Counted from the first letter of the stretch, positions 22,288-39,807 are shown. The stretch: 64,000 nt of DNA from Flintibacter muris (GCF_943192995.1 NZ_CALPCP010000020.1:1-64000), one strand, 5' to 3'. Numbers and translations are program-made. Notes: generated by a model from the sequence alone, not told the origin.

Positions 22288-23547
22288 TCAGTCTCCGTAG
22301 TCCAGCCCGGACAGATACCGCCGGGCCAGGTCGAAGGCGTGGCTGGCGGTCTGGGTGCGCAGCCGCTCCCGCATGGGGCGGTTGCCCAGGTTCAGGGCCC
22401 GGACGTGGGTGCCCATAGCGGTGGCAATGGCCACATACATGGTGCCCACCTCATTGTCCCAGTCGTCCCTGTCCGGCCCGGCCACGCCGGTGGAGGACAG
22501 AGCGATATCGCAGTCCAGTACCTTCCGGGCGCCCTCAGCCATGGCGGCGGCCACCTCTTTGGACACCGCGCCATACCGCTCCAGCATGTGGGCGGGCACA
22601 CCCAGGACCTGTTCTTTAATCTCGTTGGTGTAGGACACAATGCCCCCCTTAAAGGCATGAGAGGCCCCAGGGACGTCGGTGAGCCGCTTGGCAATAAGCC
22701 CGCCTGTGCAGCTCTCGGCCACGCCCAGGGTGAGCCCCTTTGTTCTCATGGTCTCAATCACCACATATTCCAGAGAGGGCACGTCCACTCCATACACCTT
22801 GTCGTGGAAGAGCTTTTTAACCTGCTCTACCGTAGGCTTGAGGAGGGCCTGGGCCTCCTCGTCAGTGGCCGCCTTGGCGGTGACCCGCAGCTCACACTCC
22901 CCCTCCTTGGCGTAGGGGGCCAGGGTGGGGTTGGTCATGGCGTTCATCTGGTCCCGGAGCTGGGCCTCCATGGAGGACTCCCCAATGCCGAAGAGCTTGA
23001 TGGTGTGGGAGGCAATCACCCCCTCGGACAGGGACAGTAAGTAGGGCTTGGCCCGGTATTGGAACATAGGCCGGCACTCACTGGGGGGGCCGGGGAGCAT
23101 GATGACATGGACCCCCTCCGCCTCAAAGGCGCAGCCGGGGGCGGTGCCCCAGTCGTTTTCCAGAATGGTGCAGCCCTCGGGCAGCATGGCCTGCTGGAGG
23201 TTGTTGTCCGTCATGGGCCGGTTGATACGGTTGAAGTAGGAACGGATGCGCTGGGCTGAACCCTCGTCAAAGACCAGCTTTTTGCCAAAGGCCTCAGCCA
23301 GGACGTTTTTGGTCAGATCGTCACAGGTGGGGCCCAGGCCGCCGGTGGTGATGATGACGTCCGCCCGCTGCTTGGCCAGGGCGACGGCCTCCCGGGCCCG
23401 CTGGGGGTTGTCACCCACCACGGTATGCCAGAAGACATTCAGCCCCAGCTCGCTCAATCCCTGGGACAGCATCTGAGCGTCAGTGTTAGCGATGTTGCCT
23501 AAAAGCAGCTCGGTGCCCACAGAGAGGATTTCAACGGTATGAGACAT
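22288..23547 (-). CDS. cinA: CinA family protein (molybdopterin-binding-like plus nicotinamide-nucleotide amidase)
   Basis: This 419-residue protein has two domains. The N-terminal MoCF-biosynthesis fold (about 1-170) includes EILSVGTELLLGNIANTDAQ and TTGGLGPTCDD. The C-terminal PncC/CinA domain (about 260-415) includes GLTLGVAESCTGGLIAKRLT and LSSTGVAGPDR. The C-terminal domain deamidates nicotinamide mononucleotide in NAD salvage; the family was first linked to competence. The start is ATG 23547, preceded by GGAGG; a start five codons upstream is less likely. An extended -10 TGCTATAAT (reverse strand, 23592-23600) lies upstream. It is divergent from trmL. Confidence 0.93.
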   Translation of the reverse strand: MSHTVEILSVGTELLLGNIANTDAQMLSQGLSELGLNVFWHTVVGDNPQRAREAVALAKQRADVIITTGGLGPTCDDLTKNVLAEAFGKKLVFDEGSAQRIRSYFNRINRPMTDNNLQQAMLPEGCTILENDWGTAPGCAFEAEGVHVIMLPGPPSECRPMFQYRAKPYLLSLSEGVIASHTIKLFGIGESSMEAQLRDQMNAMTNPTLAPYAKEGECELRVTAKAATDEEAQALLKPTVEQVKKLFHDKVYGVDVPSLEYVVIETMRTKGLTLGVAESCTGGLIAKRLTDVPGASHAFKGGIVSYTNEIKEQVLGVPAHMLERYGAVSKEVAAAMAEGARKVLDCDIALSSTGVAGPDRDDWDNEVGTMYVAIATAMGTHVRALNLGNRPMRERLRTQTASHAFDLARRYLSGLDYGD

Positions 23548-23861
23548 AGAAAAGACCTCCAAATCGTTTTTAATTAGTAGTGGTAGAGAACATTATAGCA
23601 CGCATTTCTGAAAAGGGATAGGCCATTTACCAGAAAGAGGAAGAAAAATTTGTACAATTTTTCTACTGTCCAGAGGATCAGAAAGGAAAAAAGAAGAGCG
23701 GACGCATTTTTTCTGACATTTAAAAGCAAATAACTTCGGCACTTTGCCTAAAAAAAGTGAAGAAAAAAGTGGTAAATCTCGAGATTGCACAAAAAACGGG
23801 GTGAATCGTAGATATTTCAATAAATTTGTGAAGTTTCTGCAATATTTCGACCATTTTACAG

Positions 23862-23890
23862 TTGAAATTTTTCTTGGTTTGGACTACAAT
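23862..23890 (+). promoter_or_regulatory. Promoter of trmL and the glycolytic cluster
   Basis: TTGAAA at 23862-23867 and TACAAT at 23885-23890 are 17 bases apart. The 372-base divergent region between cinA and trmL is strikingly A+T-rich. Besides the two promoters it holds a 9-base inverted repeat, AGAAAAATT/AATTTTTCT, at 23642-23664. I see no gene in it. Confidence 0.72.
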
Positions 23891-23919
23891 GAAAGCCGCA
23901 AGAGCAAGGAGGGGCCCAA

Positions 23920-24408
23920 GTGCTGAATATCGTACTGGTCGAGCCGGAGATACCGCAAAATACCGGCAATATTGCCCGAACCTGCGCCGCTACCCGCAGC
24001 CGTCTCCATCTGGTAAAGCCCCTGGGCTTTGACATCAGTGAGAGGGCCGTGCGGCGGGCCGGGCTGGACTACTGGCATATGGTTGATCTGCACGTATACG
24101 ACAGTCTGGACCACTTCTTTGCCATCAACCCCAGGCCGGATCTATGGCTGGCCACTACCAAGGCTCCCCGGGATTACACCCGGGCCCAGTACCGGGAGGG
24201 GTGCTGGCTGATGTTCGGCAAGGAGACCGCCGGTCTGCCCGAGGATCTGCGGGAGCGGTGGCAGGACCGGTGCGTCCGCATTCCCATGCGGCCTGACGCC
24301 CGGAGCCTGAACCTGGCCAACTCGGTGGCGGTTCTCACCTATGAGGCGCTGCGCCAGCAGGGATTCCCGGAGCTGTCCGGAGTGGGGGAGATGGCCCAAG
24401 AGCGGTAA
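23920..24408 (+). CDS. trmL: tRNA (cytidine(34)-2'-O)-methyltransferase
   Basis: This 162-residue SPOUT-class methyltransferase has the full TrmL length. Motifs include [18 protein letters not shown] at the start, [13 protein letters not shown] for the knot and [20 protein letters not shown] at the C-terminus. It methylates the ribose of the wobble base of tRNA-Leu isoacceptors. GTG start after AGGAGG. It is first in a same-strand run with pgk, tpiA, gpmI and eno, 41 bases before pgk, and probably shares their promoter. Confidence 0.93.
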   Translation: MLNIVLVEPEIPQNTGNIARTCAATRSRLHLVKPLGFDISERAVRRAGLDYWHMVDLHVYDSLDHFFAINPRPDLWLATTKAPRDYTRAQYREGCWLMFGKETAGLPEDLRERWQDRCVRIPMRPDARSLNLANSVAVLTYEALRQQGFPELSGVGEMAQER

Positions 24409-24449
24409 GCACATTTTGTCACCTTTACCAAAAGAAGGGAGTCAAGAAC

Positions 24450-25646
24450 ATGAACTATAACAAAAAGACAGTTAAGGACATCGACGTCAAGGGCAAGAAG
24501 GTCCTGCTGCGCTGCGACTTCAACGTGCCCATGGCCAAGGACGGAAGCGGCGTTATCACCAACGACAAGCGCATCCGGGCCGCTCTGCCCACCATCCAGT
24601 ATCTGCTGGACCAGGGCGCGGCGGTAATCGCCTGCTCCCACATGGGCAAGCCCAAGGGAGAGGTCAAGCCTGAGCTGTCTCTGAAGCCTGTGGCCGCCCG
24701 CCTGGGTGAGCTGCTGGGCAAGGACATTATCATGGCCGCCGACGTGGTGGGCCCCGACGCCCAGGCCAAGGCCGCCGCTCTCCAGGCCGGCCAGGTGCTG
24801 CTGCTGGAGAATACCCGTTTTGAGGCGGGCGAGACCAAGAACGATCCCGCCCTGGCCAAGGCCATGGCTGGCATGGCCGAGGTATATGTGTCCGACGCCT
24901 TTGGCGCTGTCCACCGCGCTCACGCCTCCACCGCCGGCGTGGCCGACTACCTGCCCGCCGTCAGCGGCTTCCTGATTCAAAAGGAGCTGGACTTTATCGG
25001 CGGCGCGCTGGCCAATCCCAAGCGTCCCCTGGTGGCCATCCTGGGCGGCTCCAAGGTTTCCTCCAAGATCGGCGTCATCAACAACCTGCTGGAGATTGCC
25101 GATACCATTATCATTGGCGGCGGCATGGCCTACACCTTCTCCGCCGCTCAGGGGGGCACTGTGGGTGACTCCCTGCTGGAGGAGGACTGGAAGGACTACT
25201 CCCTGGAGATGATCCAGAAGGCCAAGGACAAGGGCGTCAAGCTGCTGCTGCCCGTGGATACCGTCATTGCCGACGCCTTCGCCCCTGACGCCAACTCCAA
25301 GGTGGTCAAGGCCGGTGAGATTCCCGATGGCTGGGAGGGCCTGGATATTGGCCCCGAGACCATGAAGCTGTACTGCGATGCCGTGGCCGATGCCGGTACC
25401 GTTATCTGGAATGGCCCCATGGGTGTGTTTGAGTTTGACAAGTTTGCCGTGGGCACCAAGGCGGTGGCCGAGGCCCTGAGCAAGACCAACGCCATTACCA
25501 TCATTGGCGGCGGCGACAGCGCGGCGGCTGTGCAGCAGCTGGGCTATGCCGACAAGATGACCCACATCTCCACCGGCGGCGGCGCCTCCCTGGAGTTTAT
25601 GGAGGGCAAGGAGCTGCCTGGCGTGGCCTGCCTGCTGGACGCGTAA
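24450..25646 (+). CDS. pgk: Phosphoglycerate kinase
   Basis: This 398-residue enzyme of full family length transfers phosphate from 1,3-bisphosphoglycerate to ADP. N-terminal RCDFNVPM and the substrate-binding SHMGKPKG are present. [13 protein letters not shown] and [14 protein letters not shown] form the active-site side, and [13 protein letters not shown] with [18 protein letters not shown] the nucleotide-binding C-terminal lobe. Codons are strongly G/C-ending, as expected for high expression. It precedes tpiA by 72 bases. Confidence 0.98.
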   Translation: MNYNKKTVKDIDVKGKKVLLRCDFNVPMAKDGSGVITNDKRIRAALPTIQYLLDQGAAVIACSHMGKPKGEVKPELSLKPVAARLGELLGKDIIMAADVVGPDAQAKAAALQAGQVLLLENTRFEAGETKNDPALAKAMAGMAEVYVSDAFGAVHRAHASTAGVADYLPAVSGFLIQKELDFIGGALANPKRPLVAILGGSKVSSKIGVINNLLEIADTIIIGGGMAYTFSAAQGGTVGDSLLEEDWKDYSLEMIQKAKDKGVKLLLPVDTVIADAFAPDANSKVVKAGEIPDGWEGLDIGPETMKLYCDAVADAGTVIWNGPMGVFEFDKFAVGTKAVAEALSKTNAITIIGGGDSAAAVQQLGYADKMTHISTGGGASLEFMEGKELPGVACLLDA

Positions 25647-25718
25647 TCTTTCGTTGTGAAATGGGGGATCACCCCCCTTTGCGAAATAATCTGGAAAAAC
25701 AAATAGGAGTGATTTACC

Positions 25719-26492
25719 ATGAATCGTCGTTACCGTAAGACAATTATCGCCGGCAACTGGAAAATGAACAACACCTTGTCCCAGACCAAGGCCTTTGCCG
25801 AGGAAATCAAGCCCATCATGCCCAAGGGCAAGTGGTGCAACGTGGTGCTGTGCGTCCCCGCGGTCAATATCCAGGCCGCTGTCCGTCTGTTCAAGGATTG
25901 CCACATTGCCATTGGTGCCGAGACCTGCCATGAGCTGGACCACGGCGCCTACACCGGCGAGATTACCGCCGCCATGATTAAGGAGGCAGGGGCCAAGTAT
26001 GTCATCATCGGCCACTCCGAGCGCCGCCAGTACTACAACGAGACCGATTTCACTGTAAACAAGAAGGTCCACGCCGCCATTGAGGCCGGACTGATCCCCA
26101 TCATCTGCGTGGGTGAGAGCCTGGAGCAGCGTGAGCTGGAGGTGACCATGGAGCTGATCGCCTACCAGGTGAAGTGCGCCCTGGCCGGCGTGGCCCCCGA
26201 GAAGGTGCGCCATGTGGTCATTGCCTATGAGCCCCTGTGGGCCATTGGCACTGGCAAGACGGCCACCGCCGAGCAGGCCGGTGAGGTGTGCCAGGCCATC
26301 CGCACCGTGATCCGCAAGCAGTATGGCGCTCATGTGGCCCGCTCCGTTACCATCCAGTACGGCGGTTCCATGAACGCTAAGAACGCCCAGGAGCTGCTGG
26401 CTCAGCCCGACGTGGACGGCGGCCTCATCGGCGGTGCCGCCTTGAAGCCCGCGGACTTCGTGAAGATTATCGAGGCTGCCAATCAGGAGTAA
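25719..26492 (+). CDS. tpiA: Triosephosphate isomerase
   Basis: This 257-residue TIM barrel has the catalytic residues in place: NWKMN (Lys), IIGHSERRQYYNE (His) and AYEPLWAIGTGKTA (Glu), plus the phosphate loop YGGSMN and GGLIGGAALK. It interconverts dihydroxyacetone phosphate and glyceraldehyde 3-phosphate. It lies between pgk and gpmI in the glycolytic cluster. ATG follows AGGAGTG. Confidence 0.98.
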   Translation: MNRRYRKTIIAGNWKMNNTLSQTKAFAEEIKPIMPKGKWCNVVLCVPAVNIQAAVRLFKDCHIAIGAETCHELDHGAYTGEITAAMIKEAGAKYVIIGHSERRQYYNETDFTVNKKVHAAIEAGLIPIICVGESLEQRELEVTMELIAYQVKCALAGVAPEKVRHVVIAYEPLWAIGTGKTATAEQAGEVCQAIRTVIRKQYGAHVARSVTIQYGGSMNAKNAQELLAQPDVDGGLIGGAALKPADFVKIIEAANQE

Positions 26493-26516
26493 TTTTCGTA
26501 GGGACGGGGGCGGCGA

Positions 26517-26544
26517 GTGACTTTGCCAACAGCGGCAAAGTCAC
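26517..26544 (+). other. Intergenic hairpin between tpiA and gpmI
   Basis: An 11-base stem (26517-26527 with 26534-26544) has a 6-base loop and no T-tract. It opens a 200-base G+C-rich spacer with further short inverted repeats, resembling the dispersed intergenic repeats elsewhere in the window. It could attenuate or stabilise the transcript. Confidence 0.45.
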
Positions 26545-26699
26545 CAAAGCGCCGTTCAGGGGCGCTGCCCCTGAAAACCCTGTGTCTGCGCCCTACGTCT
26601 CTGCGCCGGATTTGAGTCTCTTACCCGGCCTCCGGCCTTTGTCGGAGGTGCGGGACGCGCAGAGATGAGGTTTTCAGCAATAAAAGAAAGGGCTGTTTT

Positions 26700-28214
26700 A
26701 TGAAAACACCTACTACTTTGATTATTATGGACGGATTTGGAGTGGAGAACCCCTCCGCAGGCAACGCGGTGGTTAACGCTCCCACCCCCAACCTGGACAA
26801 GTTTTTCTCCCAGTGCCCCCACAGCAAGCTGTCCGCCTCCGGGCTGGACGTGGGCCTGCCTGACGGCCAGATGGGCAACAGCGAGGTGGGCCACACCAAT
26901 ATCGGCGCGGGCCGGGTAGTGTTCCAGGATCTGCCCCACATCAGCCGGGACATTGAGAGCGGGGTCTTCTTTGAGAACCCCGCTTACCTGGAGGCCATGG
27001 ACAACTGCCGGGAGTGGGGCTCCGCCCTGCACCTGATGGGCCTGCTGTCCGATGGCGGCGTCCACAGCCATATCACCCATCTGTTTGCTCTGTTGAAGAT
27101 GGCCCAGGACCAGGGCCTGAAAAAGGTCTATGTCCACTGCTTCCTGGATGGCCGTGACGTGCCGCCCTCCTCGGGCAAGGGTTACGTGGAGCAGCTCCAG
27201 GCCAAGATACAGCAGCTGGGGATTGGTCAGATTGCCACTGTTATGGGCCGCTACTACGCCATGGACCGGGATAAGCGGTGGGACCGCCTCCAGAAGGCCT
27301 ACGACGCCATTGTCTGCGGCCAGGCCCCCTTCGTGGCCGACGCCGCTGAGGCCGTCCAGGCCTCCTACGACGCAGGCATTACAGATGAGTTTGTAGTCCC
27401 TGTGGTGTGCGCCAAGGATGCCCACCTTCGGGACAACGACTCGGTGATTTTCTTCAACTTCCGCCCTGACCGGGCCCGGGAGATCACCCGCTGCCTGGTG
27501 GACGAGGACTTCAATGATATTGACCGCAAGACCGGCTTTATCCCCGTGGACTTTATCTGTACCACCGAGTACGACGCCACCATGCCCAATGTGACGGTGG
27601 CCTATCCCCGGCAGAAGCTGCAAAACATCTTTGGGGAGTACATCTCCAACCTGGGCCTGACCCAGCTGCGTATTGCCGAGACAGAGAAGTACGCCCATGT
27701 GACCTTCTTCTTCAACGGCGGCGTGGAGCAGGTCTTCCCGGGGGAGGACCGGTGCCTTATCAACTCCCCCAAGGTGGCCACCTACGACCTCCAGCCTGAG
27801 ATGTCCGCCTATGAGGTCACCGAGGAGGCGGTAAAGCACATTCTCAGCGGCAGCTATGACGTGATTATCCTCAACTTTGCCAACTGTGATATGGTGGGCC
27901 ACACCGGCGTGTATGAGGCCGCCTGCAAGGCGGTTTCCACTGTGGATGAGTGCGTGGCCAAGGTAGTGGAGGCCACCTCCAAGATGGGCGGCGTGTCTCT
28001 GATTACCGCCGACCACGGCAATGCCGAGCGGATGGTGGACACCGACGGCTCCCCCTTCACCGCCCACACCACCAATCTGGTGCCTTTCTGCATTGTGGGC
28101 GCCAATGTCACCTTGCGGGACGGTCGCCTGTGCGACATTGCCCCCACCATGCTAGACCTGATGGGCCTGGAAAAACCGGCCGAGATGGACGGACAGACCC
28201 TGATTGCCCAGTAA
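26700..28214 (+). CDS. gpmI: 2,3-bisphosphoglycerate-independent phosphoglycerate mutase
   Basis: This 504-residue enzyme is the cofactor-independent, metal-dependent mutase of the alkaline-phosphatase superfamily. LIIMDGFGVENPSAGNAV carries the first metal site, GQMGNSEVGHTNIGAG the phosphoserine (Ser in NSEVGH), and ITADHGNAERM with HTTNLVP the second metal site. It interconverts 3- and 2-phosphoglycerate. It is followed 72 bases later by eno. The ATG follows AAAGAAAGGG. Confidence 0.98.
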   Translation: MKTPTTLIIMDGFGVENPSAGNAVVNAPTPNLDKFFSQCPHSKLSASGLDVGLPDGQMGNSEVGHTNIGAGRVVFQDLPHISRDIESGVFFENPAYLEAMDNCREWGSALHLMGLLSDGGVHSHITHLFALLKMAQDQGLKKVYVHCFLDGRDVPPSSGKGYVEQLQAKIQQLGIGQIATVMGRYYAMDRDKRWDRLQKAYDAIVCGQAPFVADAAEAVQASYDAGITDEFVVPVVCAKDAHLRDNDSVIFFNFRPDRAREITRCLVDEDFNDIDRKTGFIPVDFICTTEYDATMPNVTVAYPRQKLQNIFGEYISNLGLTQLRIAETEKYAHVTFFFNGGVEQVFPGEDRCLINSPKVATYDLQPEMSAYEVTEEAVKHILSGSYDVIILNFANCDMVGHTGVYEAACKAVSTVDECVAKVVEATSKMGGVSLITADHGNAERMVDTDGSPFTAHTTNLVPFCIVGANVTLRDGRLCDIAPTMLDLMGLEKPAEMDGQTLIAQ

Positions 28215-29588
<1,374 letters not shown>

Positions 29589-29605
29589 GTTTCCTGAAGC
29601 GCAGC

Positions 29606-29628
29606 AGGGCCGCCCAATGGGCGGCCCT
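29606..29628 (+). terminator. Rho-independent terminator after eno
   Basis: A perfect 10-base G+C stem (29606-29615 with 29619-29628) with a 3-base loop is followed by GTTTTG. It closes the glycolytic cluster. The following 250 bases hold a CCTCCCTTTGCG/AAGGGAGG hairpin of the dispersed repeat family (29669-29691) and no gene. Confidence 0.85.
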
Positions 29629-29885
29629 GTTTTGTAAAGAATCCCTCCAACACATGCGGCAGTCGTCCACCTCCCTTTGCGAAGGGAGGCTTGGGAGCGC
29701 AGGGAAAAGAGATGTGCCAAGGTTCTCCAGATCATCAATAAAAAGAAGTAACCGTCCCAGCACTCCAAACTTGGACGGTTACATCTTTGTAACATAACGG
29801 AGAGTCCACCGTTTGCGGACGGCCACAGGCCGCCCCTGCATTTTAATTTGCGAATAGGATATTTTTATTATTTACAGAAAACCTA

Positions 29886-29930
29886 TTGTCTTTCATGCGG
29901 GTATAAATTATAATTTTAGTGCGCGCTAAA
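29886..29930 (+). promoter_or_regulatory. Promoter with palindromic operator for the small regulator gene
   Basis: TTGTCT (29886-29891) and a perfect TATAAT (29909-29914) have a 17-base spacer. The near-palindrome TTTAGTGCGCGCTAAA (29915-29930) follows immediately, over the transcription start. This suits autorepression by the ribbon-helix-helix-like protein encoded 15 bases downstream. Autoregulation is inferred. Confidence 0.68.
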
Positions 29931-29944
29931 GTGAGGTGAACCAT

Positions 29945-30127
29945 GTGTCGCCAAGGACTGGAAGGCCGCCGAAAGGGGAGGCATCCCGTACTGTGACAAT
30001 CAACATCCGGGTAACAGAGCAAGAAGCGCAGAGCATACAATACTGCGCTGATAAGTTAGGTACATCACGGATTGATGCTATCGTCAACGGGATCGAACTC
30101 CTAAAGGCTGAACTGGACAAAAAATAG
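29945..30127 (+). CDS. Small ribbon-helix-helix-like (CopG/Arc type) protein
   Basis: This 60-residue protein has an N-terminal basic stretch SPRTGRPPKG, a short strand TVTINIRV and two helices (TEQEAQSIQYCADKLGTS, RIDAIVNGIELLKAEL). That is the ribbon-helix-helix layout of small DNA-binding regulators and antitoxins. A GTG start at 29945 is 8 bases after GAGG; a GTG three codons upstream is possible. The palindrome over its promoter suggests autoregulation. No toxin-like partner is recognisable; the next gene encodes a 66-residue unknown. Confidence 0.7.
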   Translation: MSPRTGRPPKGEASRTVTINIRVTEQEAQSIQYCADKLGTSRIDAIVNGIELLKAELDKK

Positions 30128-30212
30128 AGTTTCGGCCCCCAAGCAAGGATCACCGAAACTCTAATACCATCACCCGGGAGGAATGGCAAATCTATTATGC
30201 CACAACTCCCGG
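30125..30212 (+). ncRNA. Structured intergenic RNA segment with two hairpins
   Basis: Two elaborate stems lie between the regulator gene and the next small gene. A perfect 11-base stem (30125-30135 with 30153-30163) begins at the regulator's stop codon. A nested hairpin then joins 30174-30180 with 30206-30212, with an inner TGGCA/TGCCA stem. Neither has a T-tract. It may be a processed leader, a translational control element of the downstream gene, or a small RNA. Confidence 0.4.
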
Positions 30213-30232
30213 TGAAAATCAAGGGAGGAAAT

Positions 30233-30433
30233 ATGGATTCAACACAGTTATACGATTTGGAGGAAGCGGTCCAGCATTTTTCAGATGGGTTGGGTGCGGT
30301 TAAGATCATGGTCATAGGTTTGGAGCAGATGAAGGATGCTAATGCAGGCGGACTTTATGCCATCTGGCGGTATCTGAATGGAGTTAACCAGGAGGTCTGC
30401 AAGCGATTAGATGTTTGTATGAAGACGGTATAG
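30233..30433 (+). CDS. Small hypothetical protein downstream of the RHH regulator
   Basis: This 66-residue mostly helical acidic protein begins MDSTQLYDLEEAVQHFSDGL and contains YAIWRYLNGVNQEVCKRL. The start ATG 30233 follows GGGAGGAA. No domain is recognised. Small proteins of this style occur in mobile elements and phages. It forms a cassette with the preceding regulator and the hairpins between them and ends at a strong terminator. Function unknown. Confidence 0.6.
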   Translation: MDSTQLYDLEEAVQHFSDGLGAVKIMVIGLEQMKDANAGGLYAIWRYLNGVNQEVCKRLDVCMKTV

Positions 30434-30438
30434 CAGAA

Positions 30439-30462
30439 GGGACTGCCCACATGGGCAGTCCC
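30439..30462. terminator. Bidirectional terminator between the small cassette and rpoC
   Basis: A perfect 10-base stem (30439-30448 with 30453-30462) with an ACAT loop is followed by TTTTT on the forward strand. It separates two convergent genes. Confidence 0.85.
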
Positions 30463-30482
30463 TTTTTCAAATCAAGGAAAAA

Positions 30483-34193
<3,711 letters not shown>

Positions 34194-34213
34194 GTTTTGA
34201 TCTCCTCCCTATT

Positions 34214-38101
<3,888 letters not shown>

Positions 38102-38350
38102 GCTGAAAAATCAACTCGCTTTCTTCAGAATTGACGGTTGGTTGTCACATTTTTGGGCTGGATTTTGGAGAAACAGGGAAAAACTGCCGTCAGTTTGCAC
38201 AATTCCGGCGAAAGGGGAGAGGGCGATACACGCGGATACGTGGATAAAATTGTGTTCTCCGCTCTTGTCAATCCACCGGGAGTGTGGTACACTGACACTG
38301 TGAATATGGAAAAGTGTCCGATTAAGAGTAAAAGGACACGAAAGCATTTT

Positions 38351-38379
38351 ATTCTACCATAATTGGGATGGGCTGTCAA
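38351..38379 (-). promoter_or_regulatory. rpoBC promoter with long leader
   Basis: On the reverse strand TTGACA (38374-38379) and TAGAAT (38351-38356) are 17 bases apart. Transcription would start near 38344, leaving a leader of about 240 bases before rpoB. A second TTGACA (38266-38271) with only a weak -10 lies inside the leader. No ribosomal-protein gene or other coding region is seen in the leader. Confidence 0.75.
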
Positions 38380-38404
38380 GGCCTATCCTGTTTTTTATAC
38401 AAAA

Positions 38405-38436
38405 AAGTTCACCACCTGACGGCAGGCGGTGAACTT
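38405..38436 (-). terminator. Terminator of the NlpC/P60 gene
   Basis: A 14-base imperfect stem (38405-38418 with 38423-38436) is followed by TTTTTT on the reverse strand, 20 bases after the wall-hydrolase stop codon. It insulates rpoBC from that gene. Confidence 0.82.
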
Positions 38437-38454
38437 TTGCTTATGTATTCAAAT

Positions 38455-39366
38455 TCAGACAATCCGGCGGCCGCCCACAAAACCGGTGGTATAATAGGCG
38501 TCGCTCATACGGCTGATGATGACACCCACCTTGGAGGTGGAGGCGTGGATAAACTGGTTGTTGCCGATGTACAGACCCACGTGGGTGGCCCGCTTGCTGG
38601 AGTTGCCCTTCTTAAAGATGACCAGGTCACCAGGCTGGAGCTCACCGCGGGAGACAGGAGTGCCATTATCCAGCTGATCGGAGGCGGAACGGTTCAGGCT
38701 ATAGCCGAACTGCTTGTACACATAGGAGGTAAAGCCAGAGCAGTCAAAGCCGCTGGGGGAGGCACCGCCGTAAACATAGCGGTAGCCCAGAAACTGGAGG
38801 GCGTAGTCGGCAATCTCCTGGCCCTTGCTGGAGTTCTGGGCCTCGGCGGCATCCACTTCCCGTACATAGTCTCCGCAGACGTAGCCGGCCTCAATCTGGT
38901 ACCAGCCGTCCAGCACGTCCAAAACCTCGGCAGTTCTGCCCACAGACAACTGGCCCACCCGGTCATAGTCGGTGCTGGGGCCGGTGCGGATGTTCAGGGG
39001 GCCCTGGAGGACCTTGATGTACATGGCGTCCGCAGGCTCGTCGGACTGGGCGGCGGGCTCAGCAGAGGTGGGTACGGGCTGGGCGGCCACGTCCTCGGTC
39101 ACGATAAGGTAGTCAGCGGAGACATAGCCCTCGGTGCCCTTGTAGGAGACATGGTACCAGCCGGCGTCAGGCTGGTCGATCACTTCCACCTGGCTGTTGT
39201 GGGGCAGTTTGGTGAGCACGGAGCTGTCAGTGCTGGCCTGAGCGCGGAGCCGGAGGCTGCTGCCCTCAGTGTTGACGGTGCCGGTGGCGGCCAGGGCGGG
39301 GGAGACCATAGAGACGGCCAGGAGCAGGCTGGCGGTGAGGCGGGTAATAGTACGCTTGAGATTCAT
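38455..39366 (-). CDS. Secreted SH3-domain NlpC/P60 peptidoglycan hydrolase
   Basis: This 303-residue protein has a signal peptide (about 1-27, ending SPALAA). Two bacterial SH3 domains follow (about 30-90 and 112-172), then an NlpC/P60 cysteine peptidase domain (about 190-303). Catalytic residues are the Cys of DCSGFT, the His of THVGLYIG and the third polar residue in FIHAST. It would cleave stem-peptide bonds in peptidoglycan outside the cell. ATG follows AGGAGG. It has its own terminator. A GTAAC-N4-GTTAC repeat lies just upstream at 39425-39438. Confidence 0.92.
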   Translation of the reverse strand: MNLKRTITRLTASLLLAVSMVSPALAATGTVNTEGSSLRLRAQASTDSSVLTKLPHNSQVEVIDQPDAGWYHVSYKGTEGYVSADYLIVTEDVAAQPVPTSAEPAAQSDEPADAMYIKVLQGPLNIRTGPSTDYDRVGQLSVGRTAEVLDVLDGWYQIEAGYVCGDYVREVDAAEAQNSSKGQEIADYALQFLGYRYVYGGASPSGFDCSGFTSYVYKQFGYSLNRSASDQLDNGTPVSRGELQPGDLVIFKKGNSSKRATHVGLYIGNNQFIHASTSKVGVIISRMSDAYYTTGFVGGRRIV

Positions 39367-39434
39367 ATTGACGTCCTCCTATTTCTATGACAAAGACGGT
39401 TATCAGCGGTACGGTATCAATTTTGTAACTTTTG

Positions 39435-39725
39435 TTACTTTCCGGCCAGCGCCCGGTCCAGCCAGACGGCGGCTACGTCCATTGCAGCGTACAGGCTGTC
39501 CTTTTCACTTTTCTTGACCACCCGGTCCCGGCTTTTCAGGTCCGGGTCGGTCAGCTGGAGCTGGACGGAGACCTTATCCGCCACAGACAGGCCGTCTACA
39601 TCCTTGGAGGACTGAATTTGGAGCATAATAATGTATTTTTCGGCCATAGTTCCATAGTAAATAAACTTGTCTTTCCGACGCAGGGGGTGCCCCTTATAGG
39701 AAAGAGGAAGGTTTTCGTTTGCCAT
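39435..39725 (-). CDS. Conserved-looking 96-residue hypothetical protein
   Basis: This 96-residue protein begins MANENLPLSYKGHPLRRKDK and contains YYGTMAEKYIIMLQIQSSKD and SVADKVSVQLQLTDPD. The middle has a beta-strand pattern and the end a helix (DSLYAAMDVAAVWLDRAL). No signal peptide or membrane segment is visible. ATG 39725 follows GAGGAGG. It has a strong promoter carrying repeated GTAAC/GTTAC motifs. I do not recognise the family, although the layout suggests a small cytoplasmic protein. Function unknown. Confidence 0.75.
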   Translation of the reverse strand: MANENLPLSYKGHPLRRKDKFIYYGTMAEKYIIMLQIQSSKDVDGLSVADKVSVQLQLTDPDLKSRDRVVKKSEKDSLYAAMDVAAVWLDRALAGK

Positions 39726-39769
39726 GATTTGCCTCCTCACAAAATAGTTACGAATCGGTTTTGGAAAAC

Positions 39770-39807
39770 TGTAACCGAATTGTAACATAATTGTTACCGT
39801 TTGTCAA
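39770..39807 (-). promoter_or_regulatory. Promoter with GTAAC/GTTAC repeats
   Basis: On the reverse strand TTGACA (39802-39807) and TACAAT (39779-39784) have 17 bases between them. The spacer contains the inverted repeat GTAACA-TAAT-TGTTAC (39782-39797). On the forward strand TGTAAC-CGAAT-TGTAAC (39770-39786) matches the direct-repeat form of a WalR box. The site may bind a repressor or a WalR-type regulator; which is undecided. Confidence 0.6.
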
